From positions 1-64,000 of the forward strand of contig JAHRBS010000013.1 of NCBI GenBank assembly GCA_024305745.1: 64,000 nt of DNA, in the 5' to 3' direction. A model generated the notes under the pieces. That model saw only the letters and a program-made list of their open reading frames with translations. It was not told the origin of the DNA and did not search any database. The stretch comes from Polyporus tsugae (lineage: Eukaryota > Basidiomycota > Agaricomycetes > Polyporales > Polyporaceae). Below, in pieces: positions 11,701-21,068 of this stretch; the first letter of the stretch is position 1, and each line of letters starts with the position of its first letter. The translations under genes and the position numbers were made by a program.

Positions 11701-14212
11701 ACGGGATGTGACGTGCTCCTTCATGATGTCCGTTGCCGTGTTTGCCAACGCACTGCTTTCTTCCGGCCTGACGGACAACATGAGCCTCTTCTCGAAGTAC
11801 TTGCGAAGCCCCGAGATAGGTTTGCCTTCCCAGTCTATGGAGTCGATCGTCCTGCGGATGATGTACCCTTCGAAAACGGTCCGGAGGTGACGGATGTACT
11901 TGCCCATCTCCTCGAGTTGCGCGCGTTTGAAGTGGAGGTCAACAGAGCCATCGACGAGGGATTGTACGAAGTCGTCCGACGCTCGTAGCTTGCGAAACTC
12001 CGCGTTGGATTTGCGTGTAGCCCGAGCGATGTCCTTCTTCATTTGCGCAAGCCATTCAGCATCGTCACAGCCCGGAATATTGAGCGCCATTCCGATGTGA
12101 AATAGGTCCTGCCACCATTGCCGTTAGTAACACACAAGAACAAGCACGGAAAACTCACTGCGGGGCCGTTATGGATTGGAGTGGCCGTCATCGCCACGCC
12201 GCATTGAGCGTTCTGGACGAGCTCGTGCACAACGGTCCACTGGCGGTTGAGATTCCGCACCTTCGCCGCTTCATCGACAATGACCACGCCGTACGCGTAC
12301 CCGAACAGGGCCAGTTCCGGGTCCGCGTTGTTGTCTTCGTCGGGGGCCTGAGGTGCGACAGGGAGTGGAAGTTGATACATGTAGTCCAAATCCCGCTCGG
12401 CCGCCTTGACTACCGTTAGATCCCATGTAAATCTAGGCATGAGTATGGGGAACTTACTGGTCCTGCAACGAGGATGACTTTTTGGCACCGCATTTGCCCG
12501 CCCTTCAGTCCGTTCACCTCATTCCACAGCAGGGTGCGAATGTCGGAGTCCCACTGACCCTGGTAAGGAATGAGGTCGAGGAAACCGTGCTGCACGTAGC
12601 GGCGGAACTCCTCCTGCCACTGTCGGAATAGAGGCGGAGGAACGACAATGATGTGTGGCTCGTCGGGAAGGTTACCGTCATCCGTGTTGCATCTCATGTT
12701 CGCTAAGGACTTGTGTCAGATACAGTTGCCGCAGTGTGCGATCTAACTCACCGAATGCGCCCGGGAACCGATCGTGCTTCTCCCAGTAGCGGCGGTAGAC
12801 GGCGTACACTGCGATCAGGCCGACTATCTGCATTGTCTTGCCCACGCCGACCTCGTCCGCGAGCAAGAGGGGGCGCCCAGTGATGACGTGCCGCATGAGC
12901 TTGATGATGCCACCCAGCTGGTGCCAGCGAGGCCCGAACGGCACTCCCTTCTCACTCGCAACGAAGTCCTTCCACTCGTCTGACCACGGGTCAACCACAC
13001 CGTTCGGATCCTCGACAGTGTTGAACCCCGTCAGCGTCTTCTTCCCTCCCAACCCGAGCATATCCCACAGCTGGTCCGGGGTTTTGTCCTGGAGGTCTTC
13101 GACGCCCGTCGCCCAGTTGAGGAGTTTGACGATCTCGTCCGGAAGGGGCTGCTGCTCCGGCTGCTCCTCCATCTCAGTGAGAGCCTGCTCGACCTCGTCG
13201 ATGACAAACCGGATCGTCGGCGAGTCCGCGAGGATGGCCAACGCGTTCCGCATCGCGGCCGGCAGCTCTGTAAGACACGTAAGTGACACATGTATGTAGC
13301 AGTGTAGTGGGACGACCTACTGGAGTTCGCGGCCTTCCCCTTCTCAGCGGCGTCGCGCATGAGAGTCAGTCGGTGCTCCCACATCTGCAAGATGGTCTTC
13401 ATAGCCGTGTCGCCGAACTTCGCGGTCTTCGTGGTGATGTTCTTGATGCGCTTGATAATTTTGCTGATCTCGACGGTTGTCATGTTTTCTGCGTTCTCCA
13501 GGGCTGTTGGAGTGTTAGTGGGGGATGCCCAGCACTCGATCACCACTTGCCTTTGAAGTCGGCATCTAAGTCCGAGTGCGACTGCCCAATCGCGTTCCGA
13601 GCGCGAACCCAGGCCCTGCCCTGCGCTTTCCACGAAGCCACCGCTACTCCTTGAATGAAGGAAAGGATGATCGGCTTCACCCGCTTCCTTCCTTGGTCTA
13701 TACCGTCCTGCCCGAACAGCGCGAAGGCGACCTGGGGGTGGGCGAAGTAGATCTGAGCGTTCTTGGAGTCCTGCCACTGCACGGAAAGGTCAGCGTGCCT
13801 CCAGCGGTCGTGAACTGTCACGAACCTCGTCGTCCAAGGTGTCCTTGTGGTAGCTGAACCCTTCATAGCCCGCCTCCTCCAACGCCTTCGCCACGCGTGC
13901 GCTGATGTCCCAGTCCTTCCATTTCGCAGTGATCCACTCCTTCGTGGCCTTTCTCCCCTCGTGATGCTCGTCGTTGCGACTTTGCAGGAACTTCGCCCTC
14001 GCATCCGCCGTCTCATACGTCTCATACGCCCGGAAGAAGGCCACTGCGAGGGGGTACTTAGCTTCATCGAAGTCGATGTCCTCGGCCTCGCAATCGGCAC
14101 TGAACGGCACGACGTCGATACCAGTGACCGTCTGGAAGGCGACCCAGGTGAAGACCACCGGGCTGTCGACGATGAGATTGAGAAAGTGGGCGGCGTTCGA
14201 AAGAGCAGGCAT
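8748..14212 (-). CDS. SNF2-like subtelomeric DNA helicase/ATPase, about 1,469 aa, 11 exons
   Basis: Eleven exons close exactly in frame: 14212-13826, 13776-13551, 13503-13321, 13267-12752, 12702-12458, 12404-12159, 12108-11668, 11060-10752, 10701-10522, 10472-10289 and 10240-8748. Superfamily 2 motifs appear in order: motif I ADEVGVGKT (near residue 405), motif II VDEAAK (near 563), motif III TATP, motif V SNVGMAGINLPEAN, and motif VI QLIGRVWRLPQ (near 925). SNF2-type proteins move along or remodel DNA-bound complexes using ATP; here DEAA and TATP replace the commoner DEAH and TGTP. The N-terminal 265 residues are unknown, with a stretch at about 130-205 faintly like retroelement Gag. The last 500 residues are a disordered tail: Lys/Pro/Ala-rich and histone H1-like, then Pro-rich, with a six-residue NEDAPA repeat. 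Intron 2 requires a GC donor (13550). A 51-nt in-frame stretch in the last exon (GTACGC...CCAAG) may be another intron. Confidence 0.85.
11061..11667. repeat. Palindrome cluster C inside a 607-nt helicase intron
   Basis: This intron is twelve times longer than the others in the gene (47-53 nt). Both ends are normal: donor GTGAGT and acceptor TTTCCCAG, joining AEGH to AFYGQF in phase 0. It carries seven copies of the palindrome, near 11117, 11212, 11288, 11361, 11440, 11513 and 11615, spaced 73-102 bp. Apart from the splice ends, the interior consists of these palindromes and unrelated spacers. Confidence 0.85.
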
Positions 14213-14272
14213 CTGGTGAACAGTGGGGGATGATGGGGGGAGCGGACAAGAGGGTTTCTCTCGGACTCCCGC

Positions 14273-14278
14273 CTTATA
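14273..14278 (-). promoter_or_regulatory. TATA-like element of the helicase gene
   Basis: TATAAG on the minus strand, about 60 bases upstream of the ATG at 14212. The spacing suits a short leader. Confidence 0.45.
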
Positions 14279-14478
14279 ACTTCATCTCCCTGGACCCTGC
14301 ATGCCGTCCCTGAATACATGAGGCCAACTCGCGGTGCCCCCGAGGCATTACCATGCGGCGCGATCAACTATTCACCCCGCAGAAGTTCATCGCATGTCAA
14401 ATATCGCTTATAAAGGCAAATCACTTCACATATTCTTCACGCCTCACTTCGCATGGCGACAGGTCAGTCCAGCGAGAT

Positions 14479-14856
14479 ATGGGCCTCCTGGAAGGCCACT
14501 CACGCAGGGCCCCACACAGAACGCGCTCCGCCACAACAGTCACTCGCTCCCTGGTCTCACCCAAGTAGCTGGCACTGCCCGGATTAAAGAGAATTATTCT
14601 GAGATCTGTAACATGCCGGGGCACACAACTCGCTCACAAAAGTGGCCTTCCAGGAAGGCCAACGGTGCAGGGGACCCTCTGCGCACTCACACGGCGTGCG
14701 GTTGCACTGCTGAAAAACAGGCAGCAGTCGTGGGGACAGCTGCGCCTGTACAATATGGCCCTCCTGGAGGACCAGTCGCGTAGGGGCCCCCCGGCGCTCA
14801 TGTACGGATAGAAGCGCCGGCGGTCCCCCACGCCACTGGTCCTCCAGGAGGGCCAT
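14479..14856. repeat. Palindrome cluster D, upstream of the helicase
   Basis: Four copies of the 21-nt palindrome, near 14479, 14641, 14755 and 14836, in the 5' flank of the helicase gene. Spacers are unrelated. The element AGGGCCCC seen beside palindromes in cluster A also occurs next to two of these. Confidence 0.8.
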
Positions 14857-14959
14857 CTTCACGCACCAGTCGGCTTGTCGATTGGACGAATGGGCACTTA
14901 CGCCCTTCGCCTCATCCACCAGAGCTGCAAATCCACGGCCGACACGCTGTTTGGTACCC

Positions 14960-15216
14960 CGGCTCACTGGCGGGCAGCGGGCCCCGGATCGAAGTGCTGC
15001 ACCATCTGGTGGAATGGTGGAGCCCGCGGCCATTATCGTGACATTTACGAGCATGTTCCATGGTGCGCTTCGGCCATTGCCAAATGGCCGATTCGCACCA
15101 TGGAACTGCACCATGGAACTTGCTCGTAAATGTCACGATAATGGCCGCGGGCTCCACCATTCCACCAGTCATGGTGCAGCACTTTGATCCTGTGCCCGCT
15201 GCCCACCAGTGACAAC
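14960..15216. repeat. Foldback inverted repeat, arms over 100 bp
   Basis: The sequence from about 14960 to 15071 returns on the opposite strand from about 15216 down to 15082. The strongest part pairs GGATCGAAGTGCTGCACCAT with its near-perfect complement at 15171-15190. It includes a shared core of GGAATGGTGGAGCCCGCGGC and GTGACATTTACGAGCA. The centre near 15075-15105 holds smaller nested palindromes around CGGCCATT. No transposase or clear flanking duplication is seen. As single-stranded DNA or RNA it would form a long stable hairpin. Confidence 0.8.
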
Positions 15217-15624
15217 GGTGTAACCTCTACAAACTCTTCCCGTTTAGCACATCGGACGAGTTCCAACTTTGAGACCCTTTTGGTAGGTGATTTGCTGAAG
15301 ACAGCATGCGAGAATAGGCACCCTGTTCGCCTCCGTCTAAGGTTGCCACATTCTCGAACCCTTCTAGACTTGCTACGCACTGGCAGAATTGCCGGAGTTC
15401 TTGATGGTGTATCCATTATGAGCCACTCTTCGCTGTCCGCTCCTCTGCTGCCTCCGTCCCCTGTATTGTTTAGCACAAAGTTGGTAAGACCGCGGAGCTT
15501 CTTTATGCACACGTTGCTCTGGACTTGACGTAAGTCTCTAGCCGCCCCCGTCTGCAGCTTCTCCACCGAGCATATTTAATGAGGCTGTCCGCTCCTTGGC
15601 TACAACACCCCACCAAGTCCTACC
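15217..15624. other. Region between the foldback and the small gene
   Basis: A minus-strand open frame runs through here into the foldback, but it has no motif and no support. Near 15571 CATATTTAAT is a plausible TATA element for the gene starting at 15625. Confidence 0.35.
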
Positions 15625-16283
15625 ATGCGCTCTCTCTCCACCTCGTCCGCCACCTCTGACGCTGGTTCGACTGTCAGCGACATCACCGTCCGCGCTGTCT
15701 GCTATGCAGACGTCGACTCCATGTCTCCGTCTTCGTCGACCTCGACCGATCAGCACGACAACACGTCTGCTACCTCGACCGATCACATCGGCATCACCGT
15801 CGAGTCTGCCAGCACTTGCATTGGGTCCTCCGACGATCCCGCGGCGATTGACAGCCGTCCGGCATCGGCTATGTCAGCTTTCCTAACCACCGACCTGTCC
15901 AAATTCGACAATCTCTTCTACGGCTATGGTGACAACTCACCGGCACCCATTATTCGCGCCCCTCCCCGCTGCCGCCCCTCTCAGCGTTCGGTGCGTAACC
16001 TGCTTTCATGCTATTGCTAATCTAACTTTATTCTAGTATCCACCCCCCCGTCCTGCGCCAGTGCGCCCGTTGCCTCCCCTCCCCATTCCCTCCCTCCCCT
16101 GGCCGCACATTCCCCTGCTCCCGTTTCCAGCGTAAGTCCTCCGTCACATTGACTCAAGTTTCTTCTGTAGCTGACCGAGCACATAGGATGTATGCGCCGC
16201 TACGCCCAGCGCGGGCCATCGCCGCATCCGCATATTTCGAGGACGATGGTGGGTTGTGCGGCTCCCGGTGCTTGGGATTTTAG
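15625..16283 (+). CDS. Small Ser/Thr- and Pro-rich protein, three exons
   Basis: Not recognised. Exons 15625-15990, 16037-16131 and 16187-16283 join in frame to 185 aa. Intron 1 has donor GTGCGT, branch TCTAAC and acceptor TTCTAG. Intron 2 has donor GTAAGT. Its acceptor is uncertain: ACATAG at 16186 gives the ending shown, while CTGTAG at 16170 would end the protein at once after residue 154. The first 90 residues are Ser/Thr/Asp-rich, followed by LSKFDNLFYGYGDNSPAP and a proline-rich stretch. No signal peptide or membrane segment is evident. A TATA-like CATATTTAAT sits about 45 bases upstream. Confidence 0.5.
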
Positions 16284-16468
16284 TCGAACACAAGCATCTG
16301 GTGGGATAAAATGTACATACATATCTTGACTTTGTTGCTTGGCTCGAACGGGTGTAGACAGTTGGCCGTCACGTCGTACGTTGTCATGTATATGTAATCG
16401 TCAATCTTGCCTTCTTGCAACCAACTTGAACTGTGCGCTCAAGTAGAGCAGCTGCGTGCCCTGCCAGT

Positions 16469-16844
16469 GTGGACCTCCAGGAAGGCCATCTGGTGTAGAG
16501 CCCGCACATTACCGAACACTGCCACTCCGGCGCCTTGTTGTCTCTCTGCGCGCATGGCCCTCCTGGAGGTCCACCAGCCGTGGGGCATGGCTGCCTAAAA
16601 GCCAGTCCCTGACACCCGACGCAGTCCTGTCTCTTGTGGCCTTCCTGGAGGGCCACCTACCACAGGGGCACCTTGATTTGGCGGACGGTCCAGACCGGTA
16701 GGTGCAGTGCTGTCTCACATGTGCACAGAGGTGCTGTGTCCGGTGGCCTTCCTGGAGGCCCATAGTTGCAACATGTCTCTGTGAAAGTTTTCTGCCCTCC
16801 CGGACCGGCACGGTGGAGTGAGTGGACTTCTTGGAAGGCTGGAT
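16469..16844. repeat. Palindrome cluster E
   Basis: Five copies of the palindrome, near 16469, 16554, 16636, 16743 and 16826; the one at 16636 has perfect arms GTGGCCTTCC and GGAGGGCCAC around a central T. Spacings are 82-107 bp and the spacers are unrelated. This is the innermost cluster; none occurs after 16.9 kb. Confidence 0.85.
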
Positions 16845-16859
16845 CACCAATCCAAGCTT

Positions 16860-17175
16860 TCACATGTACTTAATCTAGCAGTGGTGCAGGCCGCTCATGC
16901 CCCAGTCCGCAGAGCGATAAGTTGCTTATCGAGTTCATTCACTCAGTCTTGTCTTGTCTTCTACTTACATGCTGCCTTATAAGGCAACCCAGCGCTCGTC
17001 CTACCAGGTTTTAACCCTAGACTAGGGGTTATCTCGACCCTAGGGTCCATCCACTGAACATCTTCCCATAACCACTGAACATCTTCCCATAACAATCTTA
17101 GCTTAACCCTATTCACCTATTCACCACACTCCACTTTATCTCCTTAAACCCAATACCTTATACTTCACAACTACA
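16860..17175. other. Spacer with a tandem 21-bp repeat
   Basis: No gene. CCACTGAACATCTTCCCATA occurs twice in tandem at 17051-17092. Telomere-like TTAACCCTAG and GACCCTAGGG lie just before it (17012-17046). Confidence 0.5.
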
Positions 17176-17820
17176 CTACTCCTTAAGCTTCTGCTCCACC
17201 ACCTGTCCTGCCCATACAAACACTCTACATATATTACTCACCTTACTCATCACCTTCTCCCCATTCACCCACACCACCTCCTTCTCAACCACCCACTTTC
17301 CATACTCTTCATCATCCTTCCACTTCTGCCCAAACTCTCTCTTCAAATCCTCCCGACTCTTCTTCCACAAGTACACTGCCCATACCAGTGGTGCCACCAT
17401 GTCTTCATGCTCATCCAAGCACCCCTTCTGTCCACCAACCTTCGCTCCATGCACCCGGTCATTTAGGAACGGTAGATGGCAGTTGTAGCAGTGTCCTGAT
17501 CCACTCGGATATCTGATCACCTTGTTCCTCCACTCCACATATGCCACAGTGAACACTGTGTCGCTCAAGTTCCCTTGTGCAATCTGTTGCATCCGCGTGC
17601 AGCTGAAAATAGTTTTGGGGTGTCGACTTGCAGGTTGTTCTGGGTGCATGAACTGGCACACTGAGCATCGCCCCTCAAACACTCGGATCGCCTTCTTCAT
17701 CAGCTCTACCCAATACTGGTCCTTTTCTTCAGCTGTCTTCCGGTACTTGTTTGCCTTTTCCACAGGCGCATTGAAGGCAGCACCTGGTGTGCGAGGTGGA
17801 ATGGCAGCAGGAGTAGTCAA
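17176..17820 (-). pseudogene. Zinc-motif protein fragment in AT-rich DNA
   Basis: The open frame of 214 codons has no usable ATG at its start; an in-frame stop precedes it and the first internal Met is residue 41. It is therefore either the 3' exon of a larger gene or a broken copy. It reads as genuine protein. Paired cysteines occur at RCSVCQ (52, 55), FSC (74), HCYNCHLP (111, 114) and GC (134), suggesting a zinc-binding module, with YVEWRNKVIRYPSGSG before the second pair and a Lys/Glu/Trp-rich end. Similar Cys-rich segments occur at the C-termini of RecQ-type helicases of mushroom subtelomeres as I recall them, but I cannot check this and no helicase motifs are present nearby. Its codons are far more AT-rich than those of the genes on either side. 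Confidence 0.5.
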
Positions 17821-18786
17821 TCATGATGCAACAAGACTGAGGATAGATGGTGCCCGGCCATGTGTTTGGCAGCAAGGAGTGGAGAGGTGATCTGTTCTTC
17901 AGTGATGAGGCATGGAGGTGGAAGAGTAGGCATGATCTCCATCAAAGAATTGGCAAAACACTGTGCACCAACAATAGAAAAGCAGCTTTTTAGGCAATGG
18001 AGCTGGCTCATTTGCACCCAAGTGAGTAGCAATGGTAGTACTGGAGATAAGGGTTGTAATATCGGCAAGTAGAAAGGTGTAGATGCTAGACACCTGACTA
18101 GCTTAAACAGCTATCCGAAGAAAGTTAACAAACTGTGTGAGATGCAACACATTTTATTAGATGTGGGGTTAGTGATTGCCTAAATCATACATATAAGTGG
18201 CCACTATGATGTTGGGTTAGCCATTGAGCCACTGGTCGACCATGGCCTTTTGCTAATTTTGACAGTAATAGCTATTGTGCAGTGATGGAAGAGGCAGAGA
18301 TATCATTGTCAACAGAGAATATATGTGATAGTAGCATTAGTAGTAATGGTAGTTAGATAGTGGAAATATGTATCTGGCAGTGACCTTAATAGCCATAGTA
18401 GTATAGAGCACAGATGATGACAAGCAATGACAAAAGAGGTGAATACAATATTATCTATAAAGTGTATACAAATAGTTGTAATAGTGCTAAACAGAAAGTG
18501 CAGGTAATATACTTAAATACTGGTAGTATAATAATAATAGTGTGCTCAAATATTGAGTTAATGGTGGCTAAGAAGGTTAGAACAGCATTGATAGAGATGT
18601 AGTATGTGTTGAGAGTTATATGTGTTAGAGACAAGACAATATATTGGTTGGTGGTAATGTGGAGGTAGAAATAGACCTATATGTGACTTAATATTCCAAC
18701 AGATTATTCAGTAAGAGTATGATTTATGCAATAACAGCTAGTTATAAGTCACAGTGATAATCTGGGCCCAGTTACTATATTGGGAA
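17821..18786. other. AT-rich block without a recognisable gene
   Basis: Strongly AT-rich, with many ATAGTAG/TAGTAAT-like short runs. Open frames are short and unsupported. If the fragment at 17176-17820 belongs to a larger gene, its upstream exons would lie here, but I could not identify them. Confidence 0.5.
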
Positions 18787-18850
18787 GCTTATTTAAGCGC
18801 CCAAAAAGCGCCCAAAAAGTCGTTTTGACTTTTTCAGCGCTTAGATAAGC
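18787..18850. repeat. Two-arm imperfect hairpin
   Basis: GCTTATTTAAGCGC (18787-18800) pairs with GCGCTTAGATAAGC (18837-18850), and AAAAAGTC (18814-18821) pairs with GACTTTTT (18827-18834) inside it. AAAAAGCGCCC is also directly repeated. It marks the border between the AT-rich block and the satellite that follows. Confidence 0.6.
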
Positions 18851-18997
18851 CAAAAAAAGCGCCCAAATAGTTAGATGTGCTTATCTGCGTATACATAAGT
18901 GATCAAAGAGAGATTGGAAATGAACCAAGATAGGTGCTTGCTTTAAGCCACTTGAACACTATGAGGAATGTTATTACGTGTCTTAAAAAACACCTTG

Positions 18998-19830
18998 TCC
19001 CACCTCACCCCAGTTTTGAATAACTCTACACAATATGCAGTGGTAGTTGAAAAGTCAAACAGCCGGCAAGCACCAACCAGGAAAGCAATGACCCCGAAAC
19101 AAAGGGCAGCGCACAGACACAGTCCATGGCCATCCAGAAATCCACCTCGCCCCAGCTCGCCCCGGCCCTGGACGCTGCTGCGCACTTGGTCGATAATGCA
19201 GGGTGGGCAGATAATCAAACAGCCAGCAAGCACCAACCAGGAAAGCAATGACCCCGAAACAAAGGGCAACACACAGACACAGTCCATGGCCATCCAGAAA
19301 TCCACCTCGCCCCAGCTCGCCCCGGCCCTGGACGCTGCTGCGCACTTGGTCGATAATGCAGGGTGGGCAGATAATCAAACAGCCGGCAAGCACCAACCAG
19401 GAAAGCAATGACCCCGAAACAAAGGGCAGCGCACAGACACAGTCCATGGCCATCCAGAAATCCACCTCGCCCCAGCTCGCCCTCCCCCATTGTAGCTCAC
19501 CGGGCCATATATCCCTAAATTGCACAAAATATTACACCAGAAGCCACTACTCATAGGGCCGGCACACAATAGCCAACACAGATAATGACTAGCAACTACT
19601 TGGAGGTCATAGAGGACAGCCCTAGACACCTTAAAACCCACCTCGCCCCACCTCGCCCTAGCCTGTTGTAGCCCACGAGCCTAGATACACCTACAATTTG
19701 AGGATTTTTTGTAGTTCTTTTTTAAATAAAGTGCTGGTGAGCAGAAACCAAGGTAGTGACGGCCTTCCAAACACCTAGAAAGGGTGCCCATGGTCTTCAG
19801 GCACCTAAAAATCCACCTCGCCCCACATCG
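18998..19830. repeat. Satellite of about 160 bp with a CCACCTCGCCCCA box
   Basis: A 160-bp unit is repeated 2.7 times with near identity (unit starts at 19061, 19221 and 19381). A CCACCTCGCCCCA box lies in each unit (near 19142, 19302 and 19462). Diverged boxes at about 18998, 19640 and 19816 show that the array was once longer, with intervals of 144-178 bp. Open frames across it on both strands are products of the repeat. Confidence 0.9.
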
Positions 19831-19899
19831 CCCCGGGCCGTTGTGGCATCAGGAGCCATATACCGAAAAAACCCTGGCCCTAAGTACTTAGGGCCAGGA

Positions 19900-20847
19900 T
19901 TATAGAGATAGGAAGTGGATCTGCCGCTCCGCCGCAGGACACGTCCACGAGATCTCCTTCAGGTCCTTCATCGGCACAGGCGACAGTGAGACGCACGCCG
20001 GGTTGATGTGCGCCCCGTTCACCATCGCGATCATTGGGTGCTCCCAGTCCACCTTTTGCAACCTCAGGCTCTGCTTGATGCTCGCCAAGTGCGCCTTGTT
20101 GATCGCCCGCTCGTTCACCACCGTCCACTCCTGCTTCACCGTCGGGTCGGGGAACACGATCCTCACCCGCACGAACCCGATGATCGCGGCGTCCAGCTCC
20201 ACCTGGTCAGGAGTCGTGAGATTCACCTTGTCCAGATCCAGGTCCTCCACCTTCACCGTAACCTTCGGCGCCTTCGGAGCCTTCCCCTTCTGGAAATGCG
20301 CCCCACCGTCAGCATCCCCCTCGCCATAACCCTGTGAGCCACTCACCGCGCTCCTCCTCCCCTTCGCAGCTACCGTCGTCGGCACGCGGTTCGACTGAAC
20401 ACGTCCCCTCATCAGCCCATCGCCGTCCACAAGCCCTGCCACAACACCCACCTTCGCAGCCGCACCCTTCGTCTCCGTCTTCCCGGCCGACGGACCTCCG
20501 GCCGACCCTTGCGCCGCTGCCCCGGCTCCCTGCTTTCACAAATCCAATCAGACGTTACGCGTCGCACCATAAGATTCTGGGTACCCACCTGCGCTTTCGC
20601 TTTCCTCTTCGCTTCCATTGTCTTCTTCAACGCCTCCATTTGGGCGTCCAGTTCGGACAGTCCCGCCGACTCGTCCTGTTCAATGTCCGCCGTCATTAGC
20701 TCATTGCAATTGTCATCATCGCCTCCATCATTGTCGACGTACCCCGTCGTCGCCCTGCGTCTGTTCCTGCCCATCTGTTGTCTCCGCGTTGTCCTCCCGT
20801 AGCTCCATATCCTTCCCTTTCCCTCGCCTCTTGCTTGCTCCAGACAT
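19900..20847 (-). CDS. Unknown protein, 274 aa, three exons
   Basis: Not recognised with confidence. Exons 20847-20743, 20675-20589 and 20532-19900 join in phase 0 with introns of 67 and 56 nt (donors GTACGT and GTGGGT). The protein starts MSGASKRRGKGKD, a basic then acidic head. A short helical segment around residue 40-60 (LDAQMEALKKTMEAKRKAKAQ) could be a coiled coil. A Gly/Ala-rich linker follows, then a compact C-terminal region with VRIVFPDPTVKQEWTVVNER and INKAHLASIKQSLRLQ. That last part resembles the N-terminus of ParB/sulfiredoxin-like domains, where a residue pair set is followed by an active-site loop, but the protein ends before such a loop. It may be a shortened member of a larger family. 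It lies between the satellite and the hairpin array. Confidence 0.5.
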
Positions 20848-21068
20848 GTCGACGTTGTATCGGTGTGTAAAGGCTGTCGATGTGCGAGAATAGATGGTGA
20901 TGGAGGAGCGCAACGTTGCGCTCCCGAAAATTTCCTTCGCTGATCACCTGGACCCCAGCCACTCCACCTGCCTGATTCGTCGTGCAGTGCGTGTCATAGC
21001 CCCCAAAGACCCTCGGCGCACTCGTTTTCTGTCGCGTACGTCGCCCGCTGTGTTCTGTTCCCGTACGT

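Noticed and set aside
10836..11711. Plus-strand frame of 291 codons opposite the helicase
   Set aside because: It is the antisense of helicase exons 7 and 8 and the palindrome intron; the minus-strand gene explains the region with exact splice phases.
15045..15566. Minus-strand frame of 173 codons over the foldback
   Set aside because: A third of it is the inverted repeat arm and it has no intron signals, motif or similarity to a known family; a gene cannot be supported.
18943..19641. Open frames of 90-156 codons in the satellite
   Set aside because: They repeat with the 160-bp unit on both strands and share identical periodic peptides.
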